Below, piece after piece: positions 1 to 5,301 of a DNA stretch of 6,440 nt. Both the position numbers and the translations under genes were made by a program. The stretch is from an uncultured Gemmiger sp. (lineage in GTDB: Bacteria; Bacillota; Clostridia; Oscillospirales; Ruminococcaceae). The notes beneath the pieces are model-generated. The model was not told the origin of the DNA. It saw only the letters and a list, made by a program, of their open reading frames with translations, and did no database searches. Position 1 is the first letter of the stretch, and every line of letters begins with the position of its first letter. The stretch covers positions 1-6,440 of the forward strand of contig CALWNS010000004.1 of assembly GCA_944382805.1 (NCBI GenBank). The letters run 5' to 3'.

Positions 1-602
1 TTGCGGCAGGCGTCGCGCCCGTCGACGTCGTCGCCGGGGTCCTTGGTCTCGGCATAGCCGAGCTGCTGCGCGATCTTGAGCGCCTGCGCAAAATCCATGC
101 CCTCGTGCTTCATCTTGGTGAGCATGAAGTTGGTGGTGCCGTTGACGATGCCCTCGATGCGGCTGATGTGGTTGGCCGCCAGGCACTGGTGCATGGGGGT
201 GATGATGGGCGTGCCGCCGCCCACGCTGGCCTCGAACAAAAAGGCCGCGCCGTTCTGGCGCGCCAGCGCCAGCAGCTCCGCGCCATAGGTGGCGACCATC
301 TCCTTATTGGAGGTGCAGACGCTGCGGCCGCTTTCCAGGCAGCGGCGCACATACGGGTAGGCAAAGCGGGTGCCGCCGATGGTCTCGACCACCACCCGGA
401 TCTCCGGGTCCGCCAGGATCACATCGAGATCCTTGACAAAAAGCGCCGCGTCCGGCGTGCCGGAAAAATCGCGGATGTCCAGGATGTACTTGACTTCGAC
501 CGGTTCGCCGGCGCGCCGCGCAATGGACGCCGCGTTGCGGCGGCACACCTCCAGCACGCCGCTGCCGACCGTGCCAAAGCCAAGGATCGCTATTTTCGCC
601 AT
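1..602 (-). CDS. hom: Homoserine dehydrogenase, N-terminal 200 residues (3' end outside window)
   Basis: This enzyme performs the NAD(P)H-dependent reduction of aspartate semialdehyde to homoserine, the branch point towards threonine and methionine, in the cytoplasm. The N-terminus begins with a Rossmann fold carrying GFGTVG at residues 8-13. The TSNKE segment holds Lys100, the ASVGGGTPI segment lies at about 125-133, and NGTTN at 154-158. GYAETKDP follows with Glu185, then DVDGRDA with Asp197; these match the known catalytic Lys, Glu and Asp of the family. The second catalytic lysine would fall just past the window edge. The ATG at 602 is preceded by an AGGGGAGG ribosome binding site at 611-618 with an 8-base spacer. 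The gene begins 32 bases after the pheB stop, so the two are co-transcribed. The catalytic C-terminus, and any C-terminal ACT domain, are not visible. Confidence 0.96.
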   Translation of the reverse strand, partial: MAKIAILGFGTVGSGVLEVCRRNAASIARRAGEPVEVKYILDIRDFSGTPDAALFVKDLDVILADPEIRVVVETIGGTRFAYPYVRRCLESGRSVCTSNKEMVATYGAELLALARQNGAAFLFEASVGGGTPIITPMHQCLAANHISRIEGIVNGTTNFMLTKMKHEGMDFAQALKIAQQLGYAETKDPGDDVDGRDACR

Positions 603-610
603 GGTTGTTT

Positions 611-618
611 CCTCCCCT
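611..618 (-). promoter_or_regulatory. Ribosome binding site of hom
   Basis: AGGGGAGG on the minus strand, 8 bases before the ATG at 602. It fixes the hom start within the 32-base gap after pheB. Confidence 0.8.
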
Positions 619-634
619 GTCTTGTTTGCCCTGC

Positions 635-1063
635 TCACGCGCCGCGGTGGACGTCCACCACGAACGGCTGGCGCGCCAGGCGCAGCAGCATTTCCTCCAC
701 CGTCATCTGCATGGTGGCGGTGCGCACGGTCACTTCCACCTGCGCCGTGCCGTTTTCCGGCCGGGACTGGGTGATGGTGACGATGGACGCCCCCGCCGCC
801 GAAATGCCGGAAAGCAGGCCCTGCAAGGCGCCGGTCTTATCCAGCAGCGTGGCGATCACCGTGATGGTCTCGCGGCCGGTCTCGGCGTCAAAGACATAGT
901 CCTTGTACTTATAGAACGCGCTGCGCGAGATCCCCGCCTTGCGGACCGCCAGCGAAATATTGCTGACAGCGCCGGAGGCCAGCAGTTCCTTGGCTTCCAG
1001 CACCTTCAAAAAGACCTCCGGCAGTACCTCGGTATCCACCAGCAGGAAGCGGCGTTCCGCCAT
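635..1063 (-). CDS. pheB: UPF0735/PheB-type ACT domain protein with N-terminal helix-turn-helix-like segment
   Basis: A 142-residue protein of the UPF0735 family (B. subtilis PheB), usually found next to phenylalanine or threonine pathway genes. Residues 1-26 begin MAERRFLLVDTEVLPEVFLK. Residues about 27-58 look like a helix-turn-helix: 'AVRKAGISRSAFYKYKDYVF' (residues 39-58) resembles the recognition helix region of TetR-like proteins. Residues about 65-138 form an ACT domain, a small fold that binds amino acids and often dimerises, with the typical DKTGAL loop at 75-80. The ATG at 1063 was preferred over in-frame upstream codons because a GGAGGGG site at 1071-1077 lies 7 bases before it. 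Upstream codons in this frame give no recognisable homology and would overlap the promoter. The protein is first in the operon with hom, so it is probably an amino-acid-responsive regulator; direct DNA binding is inference. Confidence 0.9.
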   Translation of the reverse strand: MAERRFLLVDTEVLPEVFLKVLEAKELLASGAVSNISLAVRKAGISRSAFYKYKDYVFDAETGRETITVIATLLDKTGALQGLLSGISAAGASIVTITQSRPENGTAQVEVTVRTATMQMTVEEMLLRLARQPFVVDVHRGA

Positions 1064-1070
1064 TTTGTAT

Positions 1071-1077
1071 CCCCTCC
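1071..1077 (-). promoter_or_regulatory. Ribosome binding site of pheB
   Basis: GGAGGGG on the minus strand, 7 bases before the ATG at 1063. It decides this start against the longer open frame that continues upstream to about 1243. Confidence 0.75.
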
Positions 1078-1090
1078 GTATACAATTGTA

Positions 1091-1135
1091 CTTGCAACAA
1101 GGATAATGATACCACACAGGCCCGCCCGTTGCAAG
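1091..1135. repeat. Inverted repeat spanning the pheB-hom promoter (candidate operator)
   Basis: CTTGCAAC at 1091-1098 has its exact reverse complement GTTGCAAG at 1128-1135, with 29 bases between. One arm contains the -35 hexamer and the other falls at the predicted start point, so the arms bracket the promoter core. Only one arm would lie in the RNA, so this is unlikely to be an RNA hairpin. A binding site for a dimeric or looping regulator fits better, but 8-bp arms can arise by chance. Confidence 0.35.
1106..1134 (-). promoter_or_regulatory. Promoter of the pheB-hom operon
   Basis: On the minus strand a -35 element TTGCAA (1129-1134) is separated by 17 bases from a -10 element TATCAT (1106-1111). 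This predicts transcription start near 1099 and a leader of only about 36 bases. That is too short for a T-box or riboswitch. The -35 element lies inside one arm of an inverted repeat (1091-1098 with 1128-1135). Confidence 0.6.
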
Positions 1136-1249
1136 AGTTGACAAGGCGGCGGCCCCAATTTTGGCTATGTTGTACAAAGCCCGCCGCATTTGCCGCCTGT
1201 TTTTGTCGGGAACACAAAAGCCGCGTTCGTCCACCGCGCACACACAAAG

Positions 1250-1283
1250 CGGCCCCCGGACGCCAAAAGCTGTCCGGGGGCCG
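1250..1283 (-). terminator. Rho-independent terminator of the penicillin-binding protein gene
   Basis: A perfect 12-bp GC-rich stem (1250-1261 with 1272-1283) with a 10-base loop sits 22 bases after the stop codon of the penicillin-binding protein gene. On the minus strand it is followed by CTTTGTGTGT, a modest U-rich run. It separates this gene from the co-directional pheB-hom operon. The weak U tract lowers certainty about efficiency. Confidence 0.72.
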
Positions 1284-1305
1284 TGTGCAGTTGGTTTTAA
1301 GGCGC

Positions 1306-3942
1306 TCAGCCGGCCGGGTCTACGGCATTCTGCGCCGCAAGCTGGGCTGCCTGCGCATAGGGATCCTCTGCGGCGCTGAGCAGCGCGCCGGTGCTTTCGT
1401 CCGGCATATTGTCGGCGGTATAGTAGCCGGTCATGCCGCCGGAGGAGATGATCGCGCCGGTGCTCGTATTGAACTGGGCTTTGATGACGTTATCGTTATA
1501 ATAGAACTCCGCAGCCGGCAGTTCCGCCTCCACCGTTTCCATCAGCTGCTTAAAGGCGCGCTGGGTCGGTTTGCCGTCCACGCCGCGCTGCACCAGGCTC
1601 ATATCATACGGGCGGTCATAGCCCCACCAGATGGCGACCGAGTAATACGGCGTAAGCCCGGCGAAGGTAAAGTCCTTAAAGTCAGAGGTCGTACCGGTCT
1701 TGCCGACGGCGTCGATACCCTCGGTTTCCGGCTTCATATTGCGCGCGGTGCCCGGACTGACCCAGACGTTGGACAGCAGGCGGTTCATGATGACCGCCGA
1801 TTCCGGGTCGATGGCCTGGGTCTTGTTTACGACCTTGGTCATATCCAGCACCGGGTTGCCGTCCATATCCTCCACGCGGGTATAATAGTGCGCGGTGGCA
1901 TAGTTGCCGTCGGTAAACATGGTATAGGCGTTGGCCAGTTCGACCACCGTCATGCCAAACTGCTGCGAACCCAGCACCAGCGGCGCCAGGTTGGCGTCGT
2001 CGGCGGTCAGGTGGCGCAGGCCCAGCGTCTCGGTAACAAAATCGTACATGGCGTCTACGCCGACCATGGCGCCGACGCGCACCGCAATGGTGTTGTACGA
2101 CTGGCGGATGGCGTCGTAGACGAGCATCAGGTCGCCGTCGCCGCCCATATCGTCAAAGTTGCTGGGCCAGTCGCGCCAGATGTCGTTGCGCGCCTGGTTG
2201 GCCGGGTCGTTGGGGTTGAGCGAAAGGCCCAGCCTCTGCGCCTTTTCGGTATCCAGCATCTGCTTGTTTTCCGCCGAATACAGCGGCGCGTCCTCCAGCG
2301 GGGTCGAATAGGTGATCCACCCTTCGTCAATGCCCAGGCAGTAGGCCGCGATGGGCTTCATGGTAGAACCGGTCTGGTGGGCCGTGGTGGCGCGGTTCAA
2401 GCCGTTATCCACCGTTTTTTCGCCCAGGCCGCCGCCCACGGCAATAACTTCGCCCTTGTGGTCCAGCTCGCTGCTGACGACCGCCATGGCCGCCTGGGTG
2501 CGTGCGTTGCGGTAGAAGGTCAAATACTCGACCGTATTGCCGTTCTCGTCGGTCTCTTTGTAGGTGCCGGTCTTGAGCGTGCCGTCGTCGTTATAGACGG
2601 CCTGGTCCTCGGCCAGCATGACGGCGGTCGAAACGCCCTCCGCGTTCGGGGGGTTCACCGGGTGGTCGTAAGCGTCCAGCTCATATTCGGTGCCGACCGG
2701 GATCTTGCTTTCGACCTCCTCCTCATGCCACAGGGCCGGGAACAGCTGGCTGCCGTTCTCGTCCGGCTCGTTGAGCATCAGCTTTTCCAGTTCGCTCTGC
2801 ACATACGGGTCGACCGTACTGTAGATGCGCAGGCCGGAGGTAAAGATATATTCCTGCGCCTCGGCCTCGGTCTCGTAGCCGTAAGCCGCCATGATGTCGT
2901 TGGTCAGCTCGTCCAGTAGGGCCTCGGTAAAGTAGGAGTAGTTGGAGCTGACGGCCACGTTCTCGCTGACCGCGCTGTTCTCGGTCAGGGTGATGGTCTC
3001 GGCCGTGGCGGCGTCATACTCCGCCTGGGTGATATAACCCTGGTCAAGCATCTCCCACAGCACATGGTTGCGGCGGGCCAGCAGGTTTTCCGGGTTGTTG
3101 GCGGGGTGGTAGCCGGTCGGGTTCTTGGAGATGGAGGCCAGGGTGGCGCATTCGGCCAGGGTCAGCTCCTCGACCGTTTTGCCAAAGTAGCTGCGCGCGC
3201 CGGCCTCCATGCCCTCGATCACGCCGGTCAGGGGCACGGTGTTAAGGTACGCTTCCAGGATGGTCTCTTTGCTGTAGCGGTTGCTCAGGCCGATGGCGCG
3301 GAAGATTTCGCGGAATTTGCGACCGTAGTCTACCGCGGCATCATCGGTCAGGTTTTTGACCAGCTGCTGCTCCAGCGTGGAGGCGCCCTGCTGCGAGCCG
3401 AGCAGGCGCTGGCCCGTCAGCTCGTTGAGCGCCGCGGCGATCGTGCGCTTAAAGTTGACGCCGATCTCGCTGTAGAAGTCCTTATCCTCGATGGCGATGA
3501 CCGCGTTCTGCAGGTTCTCCGGCATGGCGGTCAGCGGCCGCCAGATCGAACTGCTGTTGCCGGAGGTCATGGTGTCGTACTCGTCGCCGTTGCGGTCATA
3601 GATGATGGCCGACTGTTCGCTGCGGCGGCGTTCCAGGTCGAGCTTGCCTTCGGGGTCGGCCGTGACCTGCACGACATACATCGAAAGCAGCACCGCCGCC
3701 ACGCTGCAGACCATGATCCCCAGGCAGAACACGCAGCCTATGATACGGAGGATATAGCCGAACACCGTGCGGCCTTTTTTCTTTTTGGGTTTGCGGGCGC
3801 CCTTGGCCGCGCCGTTCGGTTCGGCGCCGGGCGCTTTTGCGCCCTGGGTGGTCAGGTGCCGTGGCTGTTTGGGGTCTATGGGGACCGCCTCCTTTTTGCG
3901 GGTCAGTTCTATACAACGGGTGCGGCGCAGGGCGACACACAC
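1306..3942 (-). CDS. Class A penicillin-binding protein (bifunctional glycosyltransferase/transpeptidase, PBP1A type)
   Basis: This cell wall enzyme polymerises lipid II into glycan strands and cross-links the peptide stems. Numbering is from the GTG at 3942 (878 aa). A basic cytoplasmic tail (KPKKKKGR, 51-58) precedes one membrane anchor at about 61-92. The GT51 domain shows EDKDFYSEIG (152-161, catalytic Glu152), GASTLEQQLVKN (186-197), RKFRE (208-212) and KETILEAYLN (225-234). The transpeptidase domain shows STMK (526-529, nucleophile Ser526), SYN (615-617) and KTGTT (748-752). Motif 1 has Glu159 where the family usually has His. The start is uncertain. GTG 3942 is the only standard start upstream of the anchor but has no Shine-Dalgarno and lies about 17 bases after the predicted transcript start. 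A perfect AAAAAGGAGG stands 8 bases before ATA at 3879, which would give 857 aa. The acidic C-terminus lacks an obvious extra domain. Confidence 0.96.
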   Translation of the reverse strand: MCVALRRTRCIELTRKKEAVPIDPKQPRHLTTQGAKAPGAEPNGAAKGARKPKKKKGRTVFGYILRIIGCVFCLGIMVCSVAAVLLSMYVVQVTADPEGKLDLERRRSEQSAIIYDRNGDEYDTMTSGNSSSIWRPLTAMPENLQNAVIAIEDKDFYSEIGVNFKRTIAAALNELTGQRLLGSQQGASTLEQQLVKNLTDDAAVDYGRKFREIFRAIGLSNRYSKETILEAYLNTVPLTGVIEGMEAGARSYFGKTVEELTLAECATLASISKNPTGYHPANNPENLLARRNHVLWEMLDQGYITQAEYDAATAETITLTENSAVSENVAVSSNYSYFTEALLDELTNDIMAAYGYETEAEAQEYIFTSGLRIYSTVDPYVQSELEKLMLNEPDENGSQLFPALWHEEEVESKIPVGTEYELDAYDHPVNPPNAEGVSTAVMLAEDQAVYNDDGTLKTGTYKETDENGNTVEYLTFYRNARTQAAMAVVSSELDHKGEVIAVGGGLGEKTVDNGLNRATTAHQTGSTMKPIAAYCLGIDEGWITYSTPLEDAPLYSAENKQMLDTEKAQRLGLSLNPNDPANQARNDIWRDWPSNFDDMGGDGDLMLVYDAIRQSYNTIAVRVGAMVGVDAMYDFVTETLGLRHLTADDANLAPLVLGSQQFGMTVVELANAYTMFTDGNYATAHYYTRVEDMDGNPVLDMTKVVNKTQAIDPESAVIMNRLLSNVWVSPGTARNMKPETEGIDAVGKTGTTSDFKDFTFAGLTPYYSVAIWWGYDRPYDMSLVQRGVDGKPTQRAFKQLMETVEAELPAAEFYYNDNVIKAQFNTSTGAIISSGGMTGYYTADNMPDESTGALLSAAEDPYAQAAQLAAQNAVDPAG
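3888..3897 (-). promoter_or_regulatory. Strong Shine-Dalgarno pointing at an AUA codon in the penicillin-binding protein gene
   Basis: AAAAAGGAGG on the minus strand is followed by the 8-base spacer CGGTCCCC and then ATA (3877-3879), in frame with the penicillin-binding protein. There is no ATG, GTG or TTG at this place. Either translation starts at AUA, or an ATG was changed to ATA by mutation or sequencing error, or the match is accidental and GTG 3942 is used. Confidence 0.55.
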
Positions 3943-3965
3943 AGGTAGACAATACCATAGAATGC

Positions 3966-3995
3966 ATTATAACACAAACCGCAGGCAAAAGTACA
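3966..3995 (-). promoter_or_regulatory. Promoter of the penicillin-binding protein gene
   Basis: The minus strand carries a consensus -10 TATAAT at 3966-3971, preceded by TG one base away (extended -10, TGTTATAAT). A weak -35 TGTACT at 3990-3995 lies 18 bases upstream. The predicted start is near 3959, within an AT-rich island in an otherwise GC-rich region. Confidence 0.65.
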
Positions 3996-4077
3996 GGCAT
4001 CGGATGTAAAATTCACAAGAATTTGATTTTTGGGGCCGTTTGGCGGCCATACTTGTTTTAGCTGCGCGGAATTTTCT

Positions 4078-4106
4078 TTGCAGTTTAACCATTTTGTCAC
4101 TTTACC
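4078..4106 (+). promoter_or_regulatory. Weak candidate promoter of the BofC-like gene
   Basis: TTGCAG (4078-4083) and TTTACC (4101-4106) are spaced by 17 bases in the AT-rich part of the 196-base divergent intergenic region. The -10 matches only three consensus positions, so the assignment is tentative. No better plus-strand pair was found between 3960 and 4138. Confidence 0.25.
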
Positions 4107-4138
4107 GCGCCGCGCGCGGGCAAACGGGAGGAGCCGCC

Positions 4139-4456
4139 ATGGAACAAAAGCTGCCGAAATGGATCAAAGCATACCTGAGCCTGCTGACCGGGGCGGCCGT
4201 GCTGGGCATTGTGGCGGCGGCCGTCTGGTTTGCGCTGGCCGCGCGCGATGCGGCCCGCGCCCCCGCGCCGCGCTACCTGCTGAAGGACAGCGGCGGGTAT
4301 ATCGCGCTGTACAGCGGCGACGGGCAGGGCCCGCTGGCGCGCTACGACCTGATGACCCGCCTGCTGCCCGAGCAGGACGTGCTGGCCCTGCAGCATGGCG
4401 TGACGGTGCAGGACGAAGCCGAACTGCAGCGCCGGCTGGAAGATTACGGGCTGTAA
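4139..4456 (+). CDS. Small single-pass membrane protein with BofC C-terminal-like domain
   Basis: A 105-residue protein. A short basic N-terminus (MEQKLPKWIK) is followed by one hydrophobic segment at about 11-36 that would anchor it with the rest outside the membrane. After an Ala/Pro linker comes YLLKDSGGYIALYSGD (46-61) and then LLPEQD (75-80), HGVTVQDEAELQRRLEDY (86-103). This pattern matches my recollection of the small domain seen at the C-terminus of BofC, a forespore intermembrane-space protein that restrains SpoIVB in Bacillus, and found alone in many clostridial membrane proteins. The ATG at 4139 follows GGGAGGAG (4126-4133) with a 5-base spacer. The gene is divergent from the penicillin-binding protein gene and 87 bases before the carrier protein gene. 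A sporulation or envelope role is inference. Confidence 0.8.
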   Translation: MEQKLPKWIKAYLSLLTGAAVLGIVAAAVWFALAARDAARAPAPRYLLKDSGGYIALYSGDGQGPLARYDLMTRLLPEQDVLALQHGVTVQDEAELQRRLEDYGL

Positions 4457-4469
4457 AGGGCGCGCAGGC

Positions 4470-4498
4470 TTGCGGTTTTGCACGTTTTGTGGTATGGT
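4470..4498 (+). promoter_or_regulatory. Promoter of the acyl carrier protein cassette
   Basis: TTGCGG (4470-4475), a 17-base spacer and TATGGT (4493-4498), with TG at 4490-4491 giving an extended -10. The predicted start is near 4505, about 39 bases before the carrier protein ATG. It lies in the 87-base gap after the BofC-like gene, so the cassette can be expressed independently of that gene. Confidence 0.5.
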
Positions 4499-4543
4499 GT
4501 AAGGGTAAGCCATATCTTTCCTATCAGTAAGGAGCGAACCGCC

Positions 4544-4786
4544 ATGACCGAACAAGCGATCCTGGACGCCGTGCAGGAGATCTTCCGCGACAATTTTGAC
4601 GACGACAGCCTGGTGATCACCCGCAGCACCTGCGCCGATGACATCGAGGACTGGGACAGCCTGGAGCAGATCAACCTGCTGACCGCGATCGAGAAAAAGT
4701 TTGCCATCAAGTTCAAGCTGGCCGACGTCCGCGACCTGAAGGACGTGGGCGACCTGCTGGACCTGGTCGCACGCATGACCGCATAA
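4544..4786 (+). CDS. Acyl carrier protein (dedicated pathway type)
   Basis: An 80-residue acidic four-helix carrier protein. The motif DWDSLEQINLL contains Ser39, the expected attachment site for 4'-phosphopantetheine, by which acyl groups are carried as thioesters. Length and acidity match the family (75-85 residues). The DIEDWDSLEQINLLTAIEKK version departs from the DSLDTVEL consensus of the housekeeping fatty acid carrier AcpP. It resembles carriers found in surface polysaccharide and secondary pathways; this distinction rests on motif recollection. The ATG at 4544 follows AAGGAG (4529-4534) with a 9-base spacer; an in-frame ATG at 4478 lies upstream of the predicted promoter -10 and was rejected. 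The gene is followed by a strong terminator before the MaoC-like gene, which would raise carrier output relative to the enzymes. Confidence 0.93.
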   Translation: MTEQAILDAVQEIFRDNFDDDSLVITRSTCADDIEDWDSLEQINLLTAIEKKFAIKFKLADVRDLKDVGDLLDLVARMTA

Positions 4787-4800
4787 ACAACGGGCAAGAC

Positions 4801-4853
4801 CGGGCGGCCGCTGCTTTGGCAAAAAGCGGCGGGCCGCCTGTTTTGCTTTTTTT
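4801..4853 (+). terminator. Strong rho-independent terminator between carrier protein and MaoC genes
   Basis: The left arm 4801-4817 pairs with the right arm 4823-4840 through 17 pairs with one bulged G (4831) and two G-U pairs, closed by the 5-base loop GGCAA. It is followed at once by a T-rich run (TTTTGCTTTTTTT, 4841-4853). The hairpin starts 14 bases after the carrier protein stop. The run ends two bases before the AGGAGG of the next gene, leaving no room for a promoter after it, so downstream genes depend on read-through. Confidence 0.9.
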
Positions 4854-4866
4854 GCAGGAGGCTGCC

Positions 4867-5283
4867 ATGAACCATTATACACTGGCCGATATGCGGCCGG
4901 GCCTGAGCGAAAGCTTTACCGTGACCGTGACCGAAGAGATGATGCAGGCGTTTGAGCGCCTTACGGGGGACTGCTCCCCCATCCACGTGGACGCCGCCTA
5001 CGCCCAAGCGCGCGGCTACGGCGGCCGCGTGGTATACGGGATGCTGGGGGCGAGCTTTTTTTCCACGCTGGCCGGCGTGTACCGGCCCAGCGAGCACTGC
5101 CTGCTGCACGGGGTCGAATGCAGGTTCGCCCGCCCGGTGTTCATCGGGGATACCCTGACCGTGACCGGCACCGTAACGAACGTGAGCGAAGCGGTGGCCG
5201 AAGCGGAGATCAAAGCCGTTATCACCAACCAGGACGGCAAAAAGGTGACGCGGGGCGTCATCAAAGCCGGCCTGGCCAAATAA
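4867..5283 (+). CDS. MaoC-like (R)-specific enoyl-thioester hydratase/dehydratase
   Basis: A 138-residue single hot-dog fold protein of the MaoC family. Such enzymes reversibly add water to trans-2-enoyl-CoA or enoyl-ACP to give (R)-3-hydroxyacyl thioesters. The hydratase 2 motif appears as RLTGDCSPIHVD at residues 31-42, with the catalytic pair Asp35 and His40. The usual Asn of G-D-x-N-P is Ser37 here. RVVYGMLGASFFSTL (54-68) and RFARPVFIGDTLTVTG (86-101) are also typical of the fold, and the length is normal for a single-domain member. The ATG at 4867 follows AGGAGG (4856-4861) with a 5-base spacer. The gene lies 80 bases after the carrier protein gene and 18 bases before the SDR gene, which suggests carrier-bound substrates. 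Whether hydration or dehydration is the working direction cannot be told from sequence. Confidence 0.93.
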   Translation: MNHYTLADMRPGLSESFTVTVTEEMMQAFERLTGDCSPIHVDAAYAQARGYGGRVVYGMLGASFFSTLAGVYRPSEHCLLHGVECRFARPVFIGDTLTVTGTVTNVSEAVAEAEIKAVITNQDGKKVTRGVIKAGLAK

Positions 5284-5301
5284 AACACGCAGGAGGTTCC
5301 C

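Noticed and set aside
1064..1305. T-box or riboswitch upstream of pheB-hom
   Set aside because: The predicted leader is only about 36 bases and shows no specifier stem, T-box sequence or antiterminator. The rest of the gap is the previous gene's terminator and upstream promoter DNA with no further structure seen.
1129..2919. Long plus-strand open frame of 596 codons opposite the penicillin-binding protein gene
   Set aside because: Its product is rich in Arg, His, Gly, Val and Ala without any domain pattern. It is the complement of a clear, motif-bearing gene in GC-rich DNA, where antisense frames stay open by composition.
3880..4000. Alternative minus-strand frame of 134 codons starting near 4000
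   Set aside because: It overlaps the penicillin-binding protein gene in another frame, has no ribosome binding site, and ends without any domain-like sequence.
4034..4048. Hairpin GGCCG/CGGCC in the divergent intergenic region
   Set aside because: The stem is only 5 bp, there is no gene ending nearby on either strand, and no proper T run follows. It is likely chance in GC-rich sequence.
4463..4474. Small hairpin CGCA/TGCG after the BofC-like gene followed by GTTTTG
   Set aside because: A 4-bp stem with a broken T run is too weak to call a terminator, and it overlaps the candidate promoter of the next gene.
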